Below are positions 19,985 through 28,990 of a stretch of DNA of 64,000 bases, in pieces (within the stretch, counting starts at the first letter, position 1; the number at the start of each line of letters is the position of its first letter). Source of the DNA: Marinomonas rhizomae. GTDB taxonomy: Bacteria > Pseudomonadota > Gammaproteobacteria > Pseudomonadales > Marinomonadaceae. The stretch is taken from contig NZ_QNSE01000008.1 in NCBI RefSeq assembly GCF_003315485.1, positions 211,421-275,420 on the forward strand. Direction: 5' to 3'. A model generated the notes under the pieces. That model worked only from the letters and a program-made list of their open reading frames with translations, did not search any database and was not told the DNA's origin. The translations under genes and the position numbers were made by a program.

Positions 19985-20646
19985 CTTCTTTAGACGACTC
20001 TCAATACGAAAGAAAATACGAAAATAATCCTCAAGCCATTGAGAGCGACAGCTTTCGACAAATCCGCGAGCTAACGGATTTGTCTGGCTTGAGCCAAGAC
20101 CAGCAGCAAGTCGTCATGCGCGTAGTACATAGCCTTGGTTTGCCTGACGTGGCTGAACAAGTACGCTTTAGTGTCAATGCCACTCAGGCAGGACGCGAGG
20201 CATTAGCCAACAATGGCGCGATTTTGTGCGACGTGGAAATGGTCAAGCAAGGCGTGACCAAACGCATGATAACGCGGGAACCATTGTGCTTTTTGAACGA
20301 TGCTCGTACGGCAGAATTGGCGAAAAGCAAAGGTGAAACTCGCTCTATGGCGGCACTGAGTTTATGGCAACAGGATCTTGCTGGCAGTGTGGTTTTAATC
20401 GGCAATGCGCCAACCGCCTTGTTTCGATTATTAGAAATGATAGAGCAAGGCGCGCCAAAACCCGCCTTAATCATCGGTATGCCGGTGGGCTTTGTCGGCG
20501 CTGCAGAGTCAAAAGACGCGCTTTGGCAGGCTCACGAAACGCTCGGTATCGAATGCATTACCTTGCTCGGACGAATGGGCGGCAGCGCCGTGACATCAGC
20601 CAGTTGTAATGCATTGTTGCGCTGCAATTTAGGCGAGTATTATTAG
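19981..20646 (+). CDS. cobH: Precorrin-8X / cobalt-precorrin-8 methylmutase
   Basis: 221 residues with a GTG start overlapping the cobK stop. It moves the C11 methyl group to C12, giving (hydrogeno)cobyrinate. Recognisable elements are the early VMRVVHSLGLPDVAEQVRF stretch with the conserved His region, DVEMVKQGV, GNAPTALFRLLE and PVGFVGAAESK. The N-terminus is about 15 residues longer than usual. The gene ends before a 168-base gap holding a large inverted repeat (20657-20745), the only sizeable break in the operon. Confidence 0.94.
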   Translation: MTSLDDSQYERKYENNPQAIESDSFRQIRELTDLSGLSQDQQQVVMRVVHSLGLPDVAEQVRFSVNATQAGREALANNGAILCDVEMVKQGVTKRMITREPLCFLNDARTAELAKSKGETRSMAALSLWQQDLAGSVVLIGNAPTALFRLLEMIEQGAPKPALIIGMPVGFVGAAESKDALWQAHETLGIECITLLGRMGGSAVTSASCNALLRCNLGEYY

Positions 20647-20656
20647 TGCATGCCAT

Positions 20657-20745
20657 GAGCCTTGGTATTCAGTTCTTAAAAATAAAAAATACTTGCGCCT
20701 GTTTCGCAAGCTCAACGCGTCAGCGTGAATCAAATACCAAGGTTC
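20657..20745 (+). repeat. Nested inverted repeats between cobH and cobL
   Basis: The outer arms are CCTTGGTATT (20660-20669) and AATACCAAGG (20733-20742), extendable by three pairs with a G-T wobble. An inner hairpin pairs CTTGCG (20692-20697) with CGCAAG (20705-20710). The element could be an intra-operon processing or attenuation structure, or a repeat-type insertion. It lacks the conserved boxes of a cobalamin riboswitch. Confidence 0.5.
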
Positions 20746-20814
20746 TTGTTATCCGTTTTTTACTCTCGTTAATCCACCTAGCTTAATGTAATGGCATTGA
20801 ATGGAAGTAGGTTT

Positions 20815-22140
20815 ATGAAACACACACAAATGCCAATCCATGTTATCGGTTTGGGCGTTAATCAAGTGGCGCATCTGGATGAGGCGGCGCAAGCGGTTTT
20901 GGGGCGTTTGTCGCCGAACGATATTGTGTTGGGCGCACCGCGTCAGCATGAAACTATTGCGCACTATGTCCATCAAGCGAGGCGTGAGGATTTACCTAAG
21001 CTAAAAGAGCTAAAAGAATCGTTTGTACAATGGCAATCTCAGGGGGCAAAACAGGTGGTGATGTTGGCCTCTGGCGATCCATTGTATTACGGCATTGGCG
21101 CTTGGTTAATGCGTACTTTTTCGCTCGAAAACCTACATTTCTATCCGAATGTTTCCAGTATTCAAGTAGCTTGTCATCGTCTTGGGTTATCCTTGCAAGA
21201 CGTGCAGGTGGTGAGCTTGCATGGTCGACCTTTGGCGTCTTTACGTCGCCATTTGCAATCAAATAAAACCTTGGTATTACTGACCGATCAATACAGTCAG
21301 CCGAAACATATTGCCGAAGAGTGTATAAAGGCTGGGCTGGATCAAAGCGAGATAACTGTATGTGAAGCCTTGGGTTATGAACAAGAACAAGTCCGCACTT
21401 TTTTCGCCCATTCTTTGATAGACGCTGAACTCGAATGTGATCCGCTCAATGTGATTGTGCTGAAAACCAGCCAACAAGCTTCACTTTATCCAAGTTCCGT
21501 TGGCATTCCTGATACGTCTTTTGTGACCGATAAAGGCGACGGTAAAGGCATGATTACCAAGCGGGAAATGCGTTTGGCGATTTTGTCTTACATGAATATT
21601 GAGCAAGGCGACACAGTGTGGGACATTGGCGCGGGCTGCGGTGGCGTGAGCGTGGAAATGGCCTATTGGCATCCTCGTAGTCAAATTGTTGCCATTGAAC
21701 ATCATCCCGATCGCTTGGCCTGTTTGGCGGCTAACCAAGATAGGTTTGGTGTGATGCAGAACTTATCAATTGTCGCAGGGCGAGCGCCAGATGCGCTGGT
21801 GGATTTACTTACTGACAATTTTTTTGCTGGCAAAAACACACAATATGGCAAGCCGAACAAAGTCTTCATTGGTGGCAGTGATGGTGAATTGAATGCCTTG
21901 ATGACTCAGGTTTGGGAGCTATTGCCAGAGGGGGGCAGCTTGATGGTCAGTGCTGTTACCGAAGAGACAAAATATCAGGTCATGCAATTCGCCCAACAGC
22001 GTGACCATGCACAAGACGCCGATGAGCAGAGTTTGCAAGTATCCATTGCCAAAGGCGAACGATTAGCGGGGCAGCGGTTATTTCGTCCCAGTCTGCCCGT
22101 GACGCTTTATCATTTTAGAAAATATACAGCCACAATATAG
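20815..22140 (+). CDS. cobL: Precorrin-6Y C5,15-methyltransferase (decarboxylating), CbiE-CbiT fusion
   Basis: About 441 residues. The N-terminal half (about 1-200) is a CbiE tetrapyrrole methylase with LASGDPLYYGIGAWL and YPNVSSIQVACHRLG. The C-terminal half is a CbiT-type SAM methyltransferase with DIGAGCGGVSVEMA. The protein methylates C5 and C15 and decarboxylates the C12 acetate. ATG 20815 is preferred because GGAAGTAGG lies just upstream; an in-frame ATG at 20791 lacks a site. A 32-base gap and an AAGGA site separate it from cobI. Confidence 0.95.
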   Translation: MKHTQMPIHVIGLGVNQVAHLDEAAQAVLGRLSPNDIVLGAPRQHETIAHYVHQARREDLPKLKELKESFVQWQSQGAKQVVMLASGDPLYYGIGAWLMRTFSLENLHFYPNVSSIQVACHRLGLSLQDVQVVSLHGRPLASLRRHLQSNKTLVLLTDQYSQPKHIAEECIKAGLDQSEITVCEALGYEQEQVRTFFAHSLIDAELECDPLNVIVLKTSQQASLYPSSVGIPDTSFVTDKGDGKGMITKREMRLAILSYMNIEQGDTVWDIGAGCGGVSVEMAYWHPRSQIVAIEHHPDRLACLAANQDRFGVMQNLSIVAGRAPDALVDLLTDNFFAGKNTQYGKPNKVFIGGSDGELNALMTQVWELLPEGGSLMVSAVTEETKYQVMQFAQQRDHAQDADEQSLQVSIAKGERLAGQRLFRPSLPVTLYHFRKYTATI

Positions 22141-22172
22141 ACTATCAATACAAATCATAAGGAAAATGCACA

Positions 22173-22913
22173 ATGAGTTCCTTGGAAGCATCACAAAAAA
22201 CAGGCCGATTCATTGGTGTAGGCGTCGGACCCGGTGATCCGGAATTGATCACCTTGAAAGCCTTGCGTTTAATTCAGCGAGCCAGTGTGGTGAGTTACCT
22301 TGCCAATGACGAAGGGGGTTCTCAAGCAAAAAACATTGCCAGCGAAGCCTTTGCGGGCGTCACCCATGTGCAAAACGAAATTGCCATTGTGATGCCGATG
22401 TCGACGGATCGCTCGTTGGCAAATGAAGCTTACGACAATGGCGCAAAAGCCATTGCCAATGAATTATTGCAAGGTAAAGACGTGGTTTTCTTGTGTGAAG
22501 GTGATCCATTGTTTTTTGGTTCTTTCGCGTATTTATTAGAGCGACTAGAAGGCAATTTTCAATGCCAAGTGGTGCCAGGCGTGTCGTCAATCAATGCCGC
22601 ATCGTCCGCCTTGAATCATCCGTTAACCGTGTTAAAAGAATCCTTTGCGGTGGTGAGTGGTCGTCATACCGCACTGCAAATTGATACTGCGCTAGAACAA
22701 CACGACAGTGTGGTTATCATGAAAGCAGGGCGTGCGCGTCCTCGCATCTTGATGGCGCTGCGCAAAACCAATCGTATGCAAGATGCGAAATATCTTGAGT
22801 ACATTGGCCGTGATAACGAACGTATTGTGCGCGATGTATCGACTTTGGAAGATAAAGCTGGGCCGTATTTTTCTTTGTTCGTGGTGACCAAAAGTGAGCG
22901 AGGCACTCGGTGA
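22173..22913 (+). CDS. cobI: Precorrin-2 / cobalt-precorrin-2 C20-methyltransferase
   Basis: 246 residues. It adds the C20 methyl to (cobalt-)precorrin-2, committing the tetrapyrrole to B12. The SAM-binding start GVGVGPGDPELITLKALRLI, the EGDPLFFGSFAYL motif and VVPGVSSINAASSAL are all typical. ATG 22173 is preceded by AAGGAAAATGCACA. A GTGA overlap couples it to the following cbiG. Whether the substrate carries cobalt depends on the route, so CbiL is an equivalent name. Confidence 0.95.
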   Translation: MSSLEASQKTGRFIGVGVGPGDPELITLKALRLIQRASVVSYLANDEGGSQAKNIASEAFAGVTHVQNEIAIVMPMSTDRSLANEAYDNGAKAIANELLQGKDVVFLCEGDPLFFGSFAYLLERLEGNFQCQVVPGVSSINAASSALNHPLTVLKESFAVVSGRHTALQIDTALEQHDSVVIMKAGRARPRILMALRKTNRMQDAKYLEYIGRDNERIVRDVSTLEDKAGPYFSLFVVTKSERGTR

Positions 22914-23686
22914 TACGTTTTATCGCATTAACGCCAGTAGGTGAACGGTTGGCGAGAAAACTATTGTCTAACGGGACCCAGAATAACTGGCCAGATGCGG
23001 TTGTCGACTACAAGCCAAAGCCTTTCGCTGAGTTCGTACAGACGGCCTTTCAAAATGGTGATTGGCTGGTATTTATTTGTGCCACAGGCATTGTGATGCG
23101 AACCCTTGCGCCAGTGCTACAAGACAAGTATCAAGACCCGCCAGTCTTGGTATTGGACGAAGAAGGCAAGTTTGTCATTCCGCTTTTATCTGGACATGAA
23201 GGTGGTGCGAACGAGTGGGGCGCCAAAGTGGCAACATCCCTTGGCGCGCAGTTGGTAATGACAACTGCGAAGCCTTACCTGAATCCTATTTATACTCTGG
23301 GAATGGGCTGCGAACGCAACTGCCCGCTTGAATTTATCGAAAACCTGATGCTTGATGCGCTTAGTCAAAAAGGCTTAACGCCAAGCGATATTCATTCCTT
23401 AAACAGCATCGACATCAAAGCCGACGAAACTAACCTCATCGCTCTCGCTGACAAATACCATTGGGACTTCAACACCTACAGCGCACAAGAGCTGACACCG
23501 ATGGAGTCGCTTCTTAGTACTAAATCAGACTACATCTTCAATACCGTCGGCGTTTATGGCGTCGCTGAATCTGCCGCGCTGTTAGCTGCTCAAATTAAAA
23601 CCGGCACAGAACCAGAGCTTATCTTGAATAAAATCAAAAACGCCAAAGCTACATGCGCTTTGGCGAGGGGGTTTGTTAGTAAGTAG
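22910..23686 (+). CDS. cbiG: Short CbiG-type cobalt-precorrin-5A hydrolase
   Basis: 258 residues, about 90 shorter than the Salmonella protein. The N-terminal CbiG domain reads FICATGIVMRTLAP and PLLSGHEGGANEWG. The C-terminal CobE/CbiG_C domain reads TLGMGCERNCPLEFIENL. The middle linker domain of longer CbiG proteins appears to be absent. CbiG opens the ring lactone and releases acetaldehyde in the anaerobic route. GTG start overlaps the cobI stop. A nine-base-pair perfect hairpin (23641-23665) lies in the last codons. Confidence 0.9.
   Translation: MIRFIALTPVGERLARKLLSNGTQNNWPDAVVDYKPKPFAEFVQTAFQNGDWLVFICATGIVMRTLAPVLQDKYQDPPVLVLDEEGKFVIPLLSGHEGGANEWGAKVATSLGAQLVMTTAKPYLNPIYTLGMGCERNCPLEFIENLMLDALSQKGLTPSDIHSLNSIDIKADETNLIALADKYHWDFNTYSAQELTPMESLLSTKSDYIFNTVGVYGVAESAALLAAQIKTGTEPELILNKIKNAKATCALARGFVSK
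23641..23665 (+). terminator. Hairpin in the 3' end of cbiG, possible transcript end signal
   Basis: CGCCAAAGC (23641-23649) and GCTTTGGCG (23657-23665) form a perfect nine-base stem with a seven-base loop, inside the last codons of cbiG. The downstream sequence is G-rich before becoming T-rich, so it is not a classical intrinsic terminator. Confidence 0.4.
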
Positions 23687-23989
23687 TTATGCTTTCTTGC
23701 TTTTAATTTAATTTTCGTCACGCAGATTTCTTTGAACAAGTTGTCTGGCTTGGTTCTATTTACATTATTTTTAGTCTTTTATTACCTGTAATAGGTCAAA
23801 TTTAGAGGTGCATTGTAGGTATTTATGCTCCAATTTTATTGGTTATAATTTTATTTTTAATCTCAATTCAAATTTTCATACCAAACCAACAGTATCAGCA
23901 CAAGAAAAATCACATTCGACGAGTTAGGCGATAGTGTTGAGGCGTAATGTCGTTTTGCTTCGATTACCTAAGTACTTGACGATTACTAT
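23687..23989. other. 303-base gap between convergent cbiG and mltC
   Basis: AT-rich sequence without a supported reading frame, RNA gene or strong hairpin. It contains a minor TTATTACCTGTAATAG imperfect dyad near 23780 and otherwise nothing I can name. Confidence 0.5.
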
Positions 23990-25174
23990 TTACTCATAGT
24001 TCTTTTTAGCTTTAGTTACTTTTTCAAGATACATGCGAGACTCTGCTCTAGGGTGATCGTATCTGAGTTTCTTGTACACATTGCTGGTAGATGTTTGGTT
24101 TATTTTTTTCATCGCGCGTGTTCGATCAGCATCAAATGCTTTTAACACATTGCCAGTGCCGCCGTTGTAAGCGGAAATCATGGAATACTCTTGACTGGTT
24201 TTGTTAGCCACGTTTTTCAGGTAGCGAGTTTGTAATATGTATAAATAGGCGCTGCCAATATCGATGTTATTTTCTGGTGAGAAAAGTACGGCTTTGGTCG
24301 GTTCACCTGATTTTTTCTTTACTAGGTTATAAACATCTCGTCCTGCTGTCGCAGGTACCACTTGCATCAATCCATAGGCGTTGGCTGGGCTGACGGCGTA
24401 GGGGTTAAAAGAGCTTTCGGTTTCAATAATGCCGTAGATAAGCGCTGGCGATAAGTTGTAGCGCTTCGCGGCGGCTATCACATAGTCGCTGTATTTTTCT
24501 TGGCGTAGGTGTTCGTGTTGTGCCACAAGGTTGAACTCCACTGCGTAAATGCTTTTGCCGTTCGAGCTGGATTTTTTTAGTTTGTTGGTGACGAGATAAT
24601 CAGCATAACGTTCTGCTCGCCAGCGGTATTTCACCAAGACACCATCGTGGTCCATGACTTGTGGGTATAAGAAAGGCACTCCTTCCGTGTCTGGCGCGTC
24701 GCTGGAAAAAATATCGGTTTTGGTTGGGTCGGCAGTAGTGAGGAGTGTTGTTGATACTGCTTGTTTTAGGGTGTCGAGAGGAGAGCTTGATGTTAGTGTT
24801 TCGACACGAACCGTGCCTTTTTCAAAATCGACAATGGTCCTTGCTTGATAGTCATTGGTGTATTTGACGTACTTTTTCTTTTCGGGCAGTTCGCTATTAC
24901 TTTTCCCCCATCTTTTATTTACTTTTTGATCAAGCTCGGCATACAAGGCTTTAATCGCTTTTATGTCTGCTCTAATGGCGTCTCTAGTGATTTTCGCTTG
25001 TTTGCCAATGGCCTTCACATCGTCAATATCGTCGGCTTCTTTTATCTGTTTTGATAATTGTTTTACAGAATCAGCGGAGTTGAAAGAGAGCGGAATGGAT
25101 TCACAGCCACCTAATGTTAATAATACAAGGCCAATGGATACAAAGGCGGATTGGCGAACGATATTATGCAACAT
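23990..25174 (-). CDS. mltC: Membrane-bound lytic murein transglycosylase C-like lipoprotein
   Basis: 394 residues. A lipoprotein signal ends in LLTLGGC (Cys24). The N-terminal half corresponds to the DUF3393 domain of MltC (VKYTNDYQARTIVDFEKGTVRVETL). The C-terminal half is an SLT goose-lysozyme-like domain with the catalytic glutamate in IIETESSFNPYAVSPANAYG and with AYNGGTGNV. It would cleave the glycan strand of peptidoglycan with 1,6-anhydro product at the outer membrane. GGAAG lies eight bases before the start. It follows osmC-ycaO by 24 bases and is probably co-transcribed with it, a pairing without obvious functional reason. Confidence 0.93.
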   Translation of the reverse strand: MLHNIVRQSAFVSIGLVLLTLGGCESIPLSFNSADSVKQLSKQIKEADDIDDVKAIGKQAKITRDAIRADIKAIKALYAELDQKVNKRWGKSNSELPEKKKYVKYTNDYQARTIVDFEKGTVRVETLTSSSPLDTLKQAVSTTLLTTADPTKTDIFSSDAPDTEGVPFLYPQVMDHDGVLVKYRWRAERYADYLVTNKLKKSSSNGKSIYAVEFNLVAQHEHLRQEKYSDYVIAAAKRYNLSPALIYGIIETESSFNPYAVSPANAYGLMQVVPATAGRDVYNLVKKKSGEPTKAVLFSPENNIDIGSAYLYILQTRYLKNVANKTSQEYSMISAYNGGTGNVLKAFDADRTRAMKKINQTSTSNVYKKLRYDHPRAESRMYLEKVTKAKKNYE

Positions 25175-25198
25175 TAAGTGGCTTCCCTAGATATTTCG

Positions 25199-27385
25199 TT
25201 ACTTTATGGCGTTTATTTTACGCGCTTGATGTAATTTCTTGTAGCTCTCAATTAAGCGTAAATGTGGTTCGATACCTTCAAGCTGCATGCTGGTTTTGGT
25301 GAGACCATAAAAGCGCACGTCTCCAGTGACTGAGCCTACGACGTTTTCAATGACGTCTGTTCCGAACATGCGACTGAAGTTATGGATAAAGTCCTCTAGC
25401 GATAATTCTTCGTCGAGAGTGACTTCTAATACGCAGTTCATTGCCTGATAGAACAGACCGCGTTTTGCTGTGTTGTCGTTAAATTGCAAGAATTCACCAA
25501 CCAGTTCCAATGCCTCTTCATGAGCGTCAAGAGCCAAGTAGATTAGGATCTTCAGCTCCATTATGGTTAATTGGCCCCAGACGGTATTTTCATCAAATAC
25601 GATGCCAATCAAGGTTGGAATATCGGTGTAGTTATCAAGCTGGCTTTCTTCGAGACGACTGACTAAATCAGTTAACTGTTCATCGTTTAAAGAATGTAGG
25701 TTCAAGATATCTTCTCGATAGTCCAGTGCTTTGTTGGTGTTGTCCCAGACCAAGTCTTCCACTGGATACACTTCGGAATAATCCGGTACTAAAATACGAC
25801 AAGCAGATGCGCCTAAATCGGTTAATTCCGCCACATAGACTTCTTTACCTAACTCTTCCAAGATGCCAAACATGGCACTGGCTTCTTCTTCGCTGGTGCC
25901 AGAAAAGTCCCATTCACAGAAGTCATAATCGTGCTTATTGCTGAAGAAGCGCCAAGAGATGACACCCGTTGAGTCGATAAAGTGTTCTACAAAGTTTTCT
26001 GGTTCGGTGACGGCCATGCTGTTGAAAGTTGGCTTTGGTATATCGTTTAAGCCTTCGAAGCTACGTCCTTGCATGAGCTCGGTCAAGCTACGCTCTAACG
26101 CCACTTCTAAGCTTGGGTGCGCGCCAAACGAGGCAAATACACCGCCCGTTTTAGGGTTCATGAGCGTGACGTTCATCACGGGGAATTGACCACCCAGAGA
26201 GGCGTCTTTCACTACGATAGGAAAGCCTTGCTCTTCCAATCCTTTGATGCCAGCAAGGATGCTTGGGTATTTCTGCAAGACTTCCATTGGGACATCTGGT
26301 AAGACAATTTCGTCTTCGATGATTTGGCGTTTAACGGCGCGTTCTAAAATTTCCGACAAGCACTGTACTTGCGCTTCTTGTTGGTTATTGCCAGCGCTCA
26401 TGCCGTTGCTTAGGAACAAGTTTTCGATGAGGTTTGACGGAAAGTAAACCGTTTCGCCATCGGACTGGCGGGTATAAGGAATCGTACAAATACCACGTGC
26501 TTTGTTGCCCGAATTGGTATCGATCAAGTGCGAACCAAACAGCTCGTCGTCTGGGTTGTAAATATCTAGACAGTAATCATCCAAGATGCCTTCTGGCAGG
26601 GAATCGTCTTCGGTTAACGCAAACCATTTTTCATTGGGGTAATGCACAAAGTCGCTGTTGGCGATTTCAGTACCAAAGAATTGATCATTGTAGAAAAAGT
26701 TATTGTTCAGGCGCTCGATAAACTCACCAAGAGCAGAGCACAGGGCACTTTCTTTGGAAGCGCCCTTGCCATTGGTAAAACACATAGGCGACGCCGCATC
26801 ACGAATATGCAATGACCAAACGTTAGGCACGATATTGCGCCATGAGGAGATTTCAATCTTCATGCCAAGGTCCGCTAGCATGGCGGTCATGTTGGCGATG
26901 GTTTGCTCTAACGGTAAGTCTTTACCTGGGATGACCGTGTTTGTTGCGCCATCAGGCTGACCCATCAACATGGCGTTAGCGTCTGCGTCTAGGTTTTCAA
27001 CCGTTTCAATTTTGAACTCAGGACCAGTTTGTACGACTTTTTTTACGGTACAGCGATCAATAGAACGCAGAATGCCTTCTCTATCTTTGTCGGAAATATC
27101 CTCTGGCAACTCGACCTGAATTTGGAAAATCTGATTGTAGCGATCTTCTGGATCGACAATGTTGTTCTGCGACAAGCGGATGTTGTCTGTGGAGATATCG
27201 CGAGCCTTGCAGTAGACCTTGACGAAATACGCCGCACACAAAGCTGATGATGCTAAAAAGTAATCGAATGGACTGGGGGCTGAGCCATCCCCTTTGTAGC
27301 GAATTGGCTGATCGGTGATAACGGTAAAATCGTCAAACTTGGCTTCAAGTCTTAGATTGTCGAGAAAGTTAACTTTGATTTCCAT
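25199..27385 (-). CDS. ycaO: OsmC-YcaO fusion protein
   Basis: 728 residues. Residues about 1-140 form an OsmC-like domain (SAPSPFDYFLASSALCAAYFV with the peroxidatic-type cysteine region, then DRCTVKKVVQ). From about 150 the chain is colinear with E. coli YcaO: CFTNGKGASKESALCSALGE, ERLNNNFF, GMSAGNNQQEAQVQ, SLGGQFPVMNV and FASFGAHPSLEVALERSLTE. A helical TPR-like C-terminus follows. YcaO domains use ATP to activate backbone amides; E. coli YcaO is linked to RimO-dependent methylthiolation of ribosomal protein S12, with mechanism unresolved. The added OsmC domain suggests a thiol or sulfide-handling step, by inference. Heads the ycaO-mltC unit. Confidence 0.93.
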   Translation of the reverse strand: MEIKVNFLDNLRLEAKFDDFTVITDQPIRYKGDGSAPSPFDYFLASSALCAAYFVKVYCKARDISTDNIRLSQNNIVDPEDRYNQIFQIQVELPEDISDKDREGILRSIDRCTVKKVVQTGPEFKIETVENLDADANAMLMGQPDGATNTVIPGKDLPLEQTIANMTAMLADLGMKIEISSWRNIVPNVWSLHIRDAASPMCFTNGKGASKESALCSALGEFIERLNNNFFYNDQFFGTEIANSDFVHYPNEKWFALTEDDSLPEGILDDYCLDIYNPDDELFGSHLIDTNSGNKARGICTIPYTRQSDGETVYFPSNLIENLFLSNGMSAGNNQQEAQVQCLSEILERAVKRQIIEDEIVLPDVPMEVLQKYPSILAGIKGLEEQGFPIVVKDASLGGQFPVMNVTLMNPKTGGVFASFGAHPSLEVALERSLTELMQGRSFEGLNDIPKPTFNSMAVTEPENFVEHFIDSTGVISWRFFSNKHDYDFCEWDFSGTSEEEASAMFGILEELGKEVYVAELTDLGASACRILVPDYSEVYPVEDLVWDNTNKALDYREDILNLHSLNDEQLTDLVSRLEESQLDNYTDIPTLIGIVFDENTVWGQLTIMELKILIYLALDAHEEALELVGEFLQFNDNTAKRGLFYQAMNCVLEVTLDEELSLEDFIHNFSRMFGTDVIENVVGSVTGDVRFYGLTKTSMQLEGIEPHLRLIESYKKLHQARKINAIK

Positions 27386-27986
27386 TGGATAGGGGTTCCA
27401 CTTTGTATACGAGTTGCTCTACCAAAGCCTTGGGCTGGGGTGAGTCATTAGCAGGGATTATCGGTGATAGAAGAGGCTGAGTAAAATCAAATTAGTCTTT
27501 ATGGATAACTAATTATTAGCGCCAGTTAGCTTCTATACCCAAAAAAGAGGATGAACCCGCTACCGAATATTTTGTTACTTGTATTTATAGATATTGGGTA
27601 TGCAGATGACGAAATCGATAGAGTCAGTATCTTGTCATGAGATCTTAAGAATTATTTATATTAAGTTGATTTTAAGTAATGTTTAATTGTTTTTTAGATG
27701 AAAATTGTTTTTATTGTGAGTTTTTGCTTATTTAATGTTTGCTTTTGTAAAGAAAATGTATCCTGTTGTAAGTATATAAAATCAATAGATATTTAATGTT
27801 TTTTAAATAGTTAAGTTTATTTTTTTTAATCTTATTAAGATGAAATGTTTATAAAAAATCTCTTCGCCTCTTAAGTTAATAAACAAGTTTATGGTGTCCT
27901 GATAAGCAAATAGAAACTAACTAAACGTTATTTTTTATCTAGGATCTTGGTTGTGTTAGCGAGACAACCGAAAGGGATAAAAGGTG
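27386..27986. other. 600-base AT-rich intergenic region upstream of the pilus genes
   Basis: It marks the left border of the AT-rich pilus segment. ATACCCAA (27535-27542) and TTGGGTAT (27594-27601) form a widely spaced inverted repeat. GGTTGT (27949-27954) and ACAACC (27964-27969) form a hairpin just before the first ribosome site. No reading frame or known riboswitch is supported. It presumably holds promoters for both ycaO (leftward) and the pilus operon (rightward). Confidence 0.5.
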
Positions 27987-28454
27987 ATGAAAAGAATGGG
28001 TGTTTTGTTTTTTGCTTGTACATTCGATGCTTTTTGTAGCAGTGATATTGATCTGACTTTAGTCGGTTATATTCCTTCAAAATGTGAATTTACTGCATTA
28101 GATAATAACTTAATAATTTCATCTAAAGGTTACGCTAGTACCGAATTGGTGATCGATTGTAACTCACCTATGCGAGTATCAATGCAGTCCGAAAATGGTG
28201 GGTTAAGCTACCAGCATAGTACTCAAATAAATAGCTACAACCTTACTTGGTCTATTGATAGTTTAAGAGGGAGTGAAACTTATTCCTCTCATCTTCTTAG
28301 AACAATACAGTATATAAATGTTGGAGATATTTTATTTAAAAGCATGGCGAAGTTACAACTTGAACTGGTTGAGCCGTTAGTTTATGCAGGAAATTATAAG
28401 GATGTAATCCGCATAGAAATGACTCCATCGGCTATTTCGGGTGGGGTTTGGTAA
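27987..28454 (+). CDS. Minor pilin-like secreted subunit
   Basis: About 155 residues with an N-terminal hydrophobic segment (MGVLFFACTFDAFCSS) resembling a signal peptide, two cysteines suited to an intradomain disulfide and a beta-rich body ending in FAGNY-like YAGNYKDVIRIEMTP. The last motif is shared with the next gene product, so both are likely donor-strand subunits of one pilus. ATG 27987 follows AAAGGG; GTG 27984 and ATG 27996 are alternatives. Probably a minor or tip-proximal subunit. No close family is recognised, and the role is inferred from position and shared ending. Confidence 0.65.
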   Translation: MKRMGVLFFACTFDAFCSSDIDLTLVGYIPSKCEFTALDNNLIISSKGYASTELVIDCNSPMRVSMQSENGGLSYQHSTQINSYNLTWSIDSLRGSETYSSHLLRTIQYINVGDILFKSMAKLQLELVEPLVYAGNYKDVIRIEMTPSAISGGVW

Positions 28455-28498
28455 GCATTAATTTTAAATCTAATTCACATTATTGAAGGAATATTACA

Positions 28499-28981
28499 AT
28501 GAAAAAGTTAATCGTATTATCAGCAATTGCAACTTTGTCATCTGGTGTAGCATTAGCAGGCAATCTTGATGTGGGCGGTTCAGTCCCTTCTGTTTGTGAA
28601 GTTTCTACCTCCGCTACCTCTGTGCATTTCTCTCAACTAACTCAAGGTGCCACGTTTCAACTTCCAATTACCAGTTTGAAATGTAATGACTATGATGGAG
28701 CAACAGTTACCCTAACGTCATCAGAAGGCCATATGCAAACTGTAGATGGGCAAGACGCTACAGGGGTTGGTTATACTGCGCAATTTAAAGCGGGCCCATA
28801 TGACTTCACCTTAAATGCGACGACTGGTGTGGATGATTTGAAAGAATCACAAAGTAAAAATGGTTCGGCTGCGTTAGCAGCAGGGTACAACTCTGGTAAC
28901 ATTTTTATGAAGGTTACCCAGACTCCAACCTTCGCTGGTAACTACACAGATCAACTGATGTTATCAATCACAGCTAACTAA
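28499..28981 (+). CDS. Major pilin-like subunit (spore-coat-U-like fold)
   Basis: 160 residues. A clear signal peptide ends near ALAGN (about 21). The mature part has a cysteine pair (about 34 and 62), alternating hydrophobic beta strands and a C-terminal TFAGNYTDQLMLSITAN, typical of SCPU-type pilins. A strong AAGGA ribosome site precedes ATG 28499 and an intrinsic terminator follows 10 bases after the stop. High expression relative to the downstream assembly genes is therefore expected. Likely the main shaft subunit, exported to the periplasm and assembled by the two chaperones and usher downstream. Confidence 0.75.
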   Translation: MKKLIVLSAIATLSSGVALAGNLDVGGSVPSVCEVSTSATSVHFSQLTQGATFQLPITSLKCNDYDGATVTLTSSEGHMQTVDGQDATGVGYTAQFKAGPYDFTLNATTGVDDLKESQSKNGSAALAAGYNSGNIFMKVTQTPTFAGNYTDQLMLSITAN

Positions 28982-28990
28982 GAAAAAACA

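Noticed and set aside
24654..27247. Numerous plus-strand open frames across mltC and ycaO
   Set aside because: They lie antisense to two well-supported genes, lack ribosome sites and have no recognisable domains.
27386..27986. c-di-GMP riboswitch or attachment site at the pilus island border
   Set aside because: No GEMM-type conserved core, no tRNA and no direct repeats matching the other border were seen.
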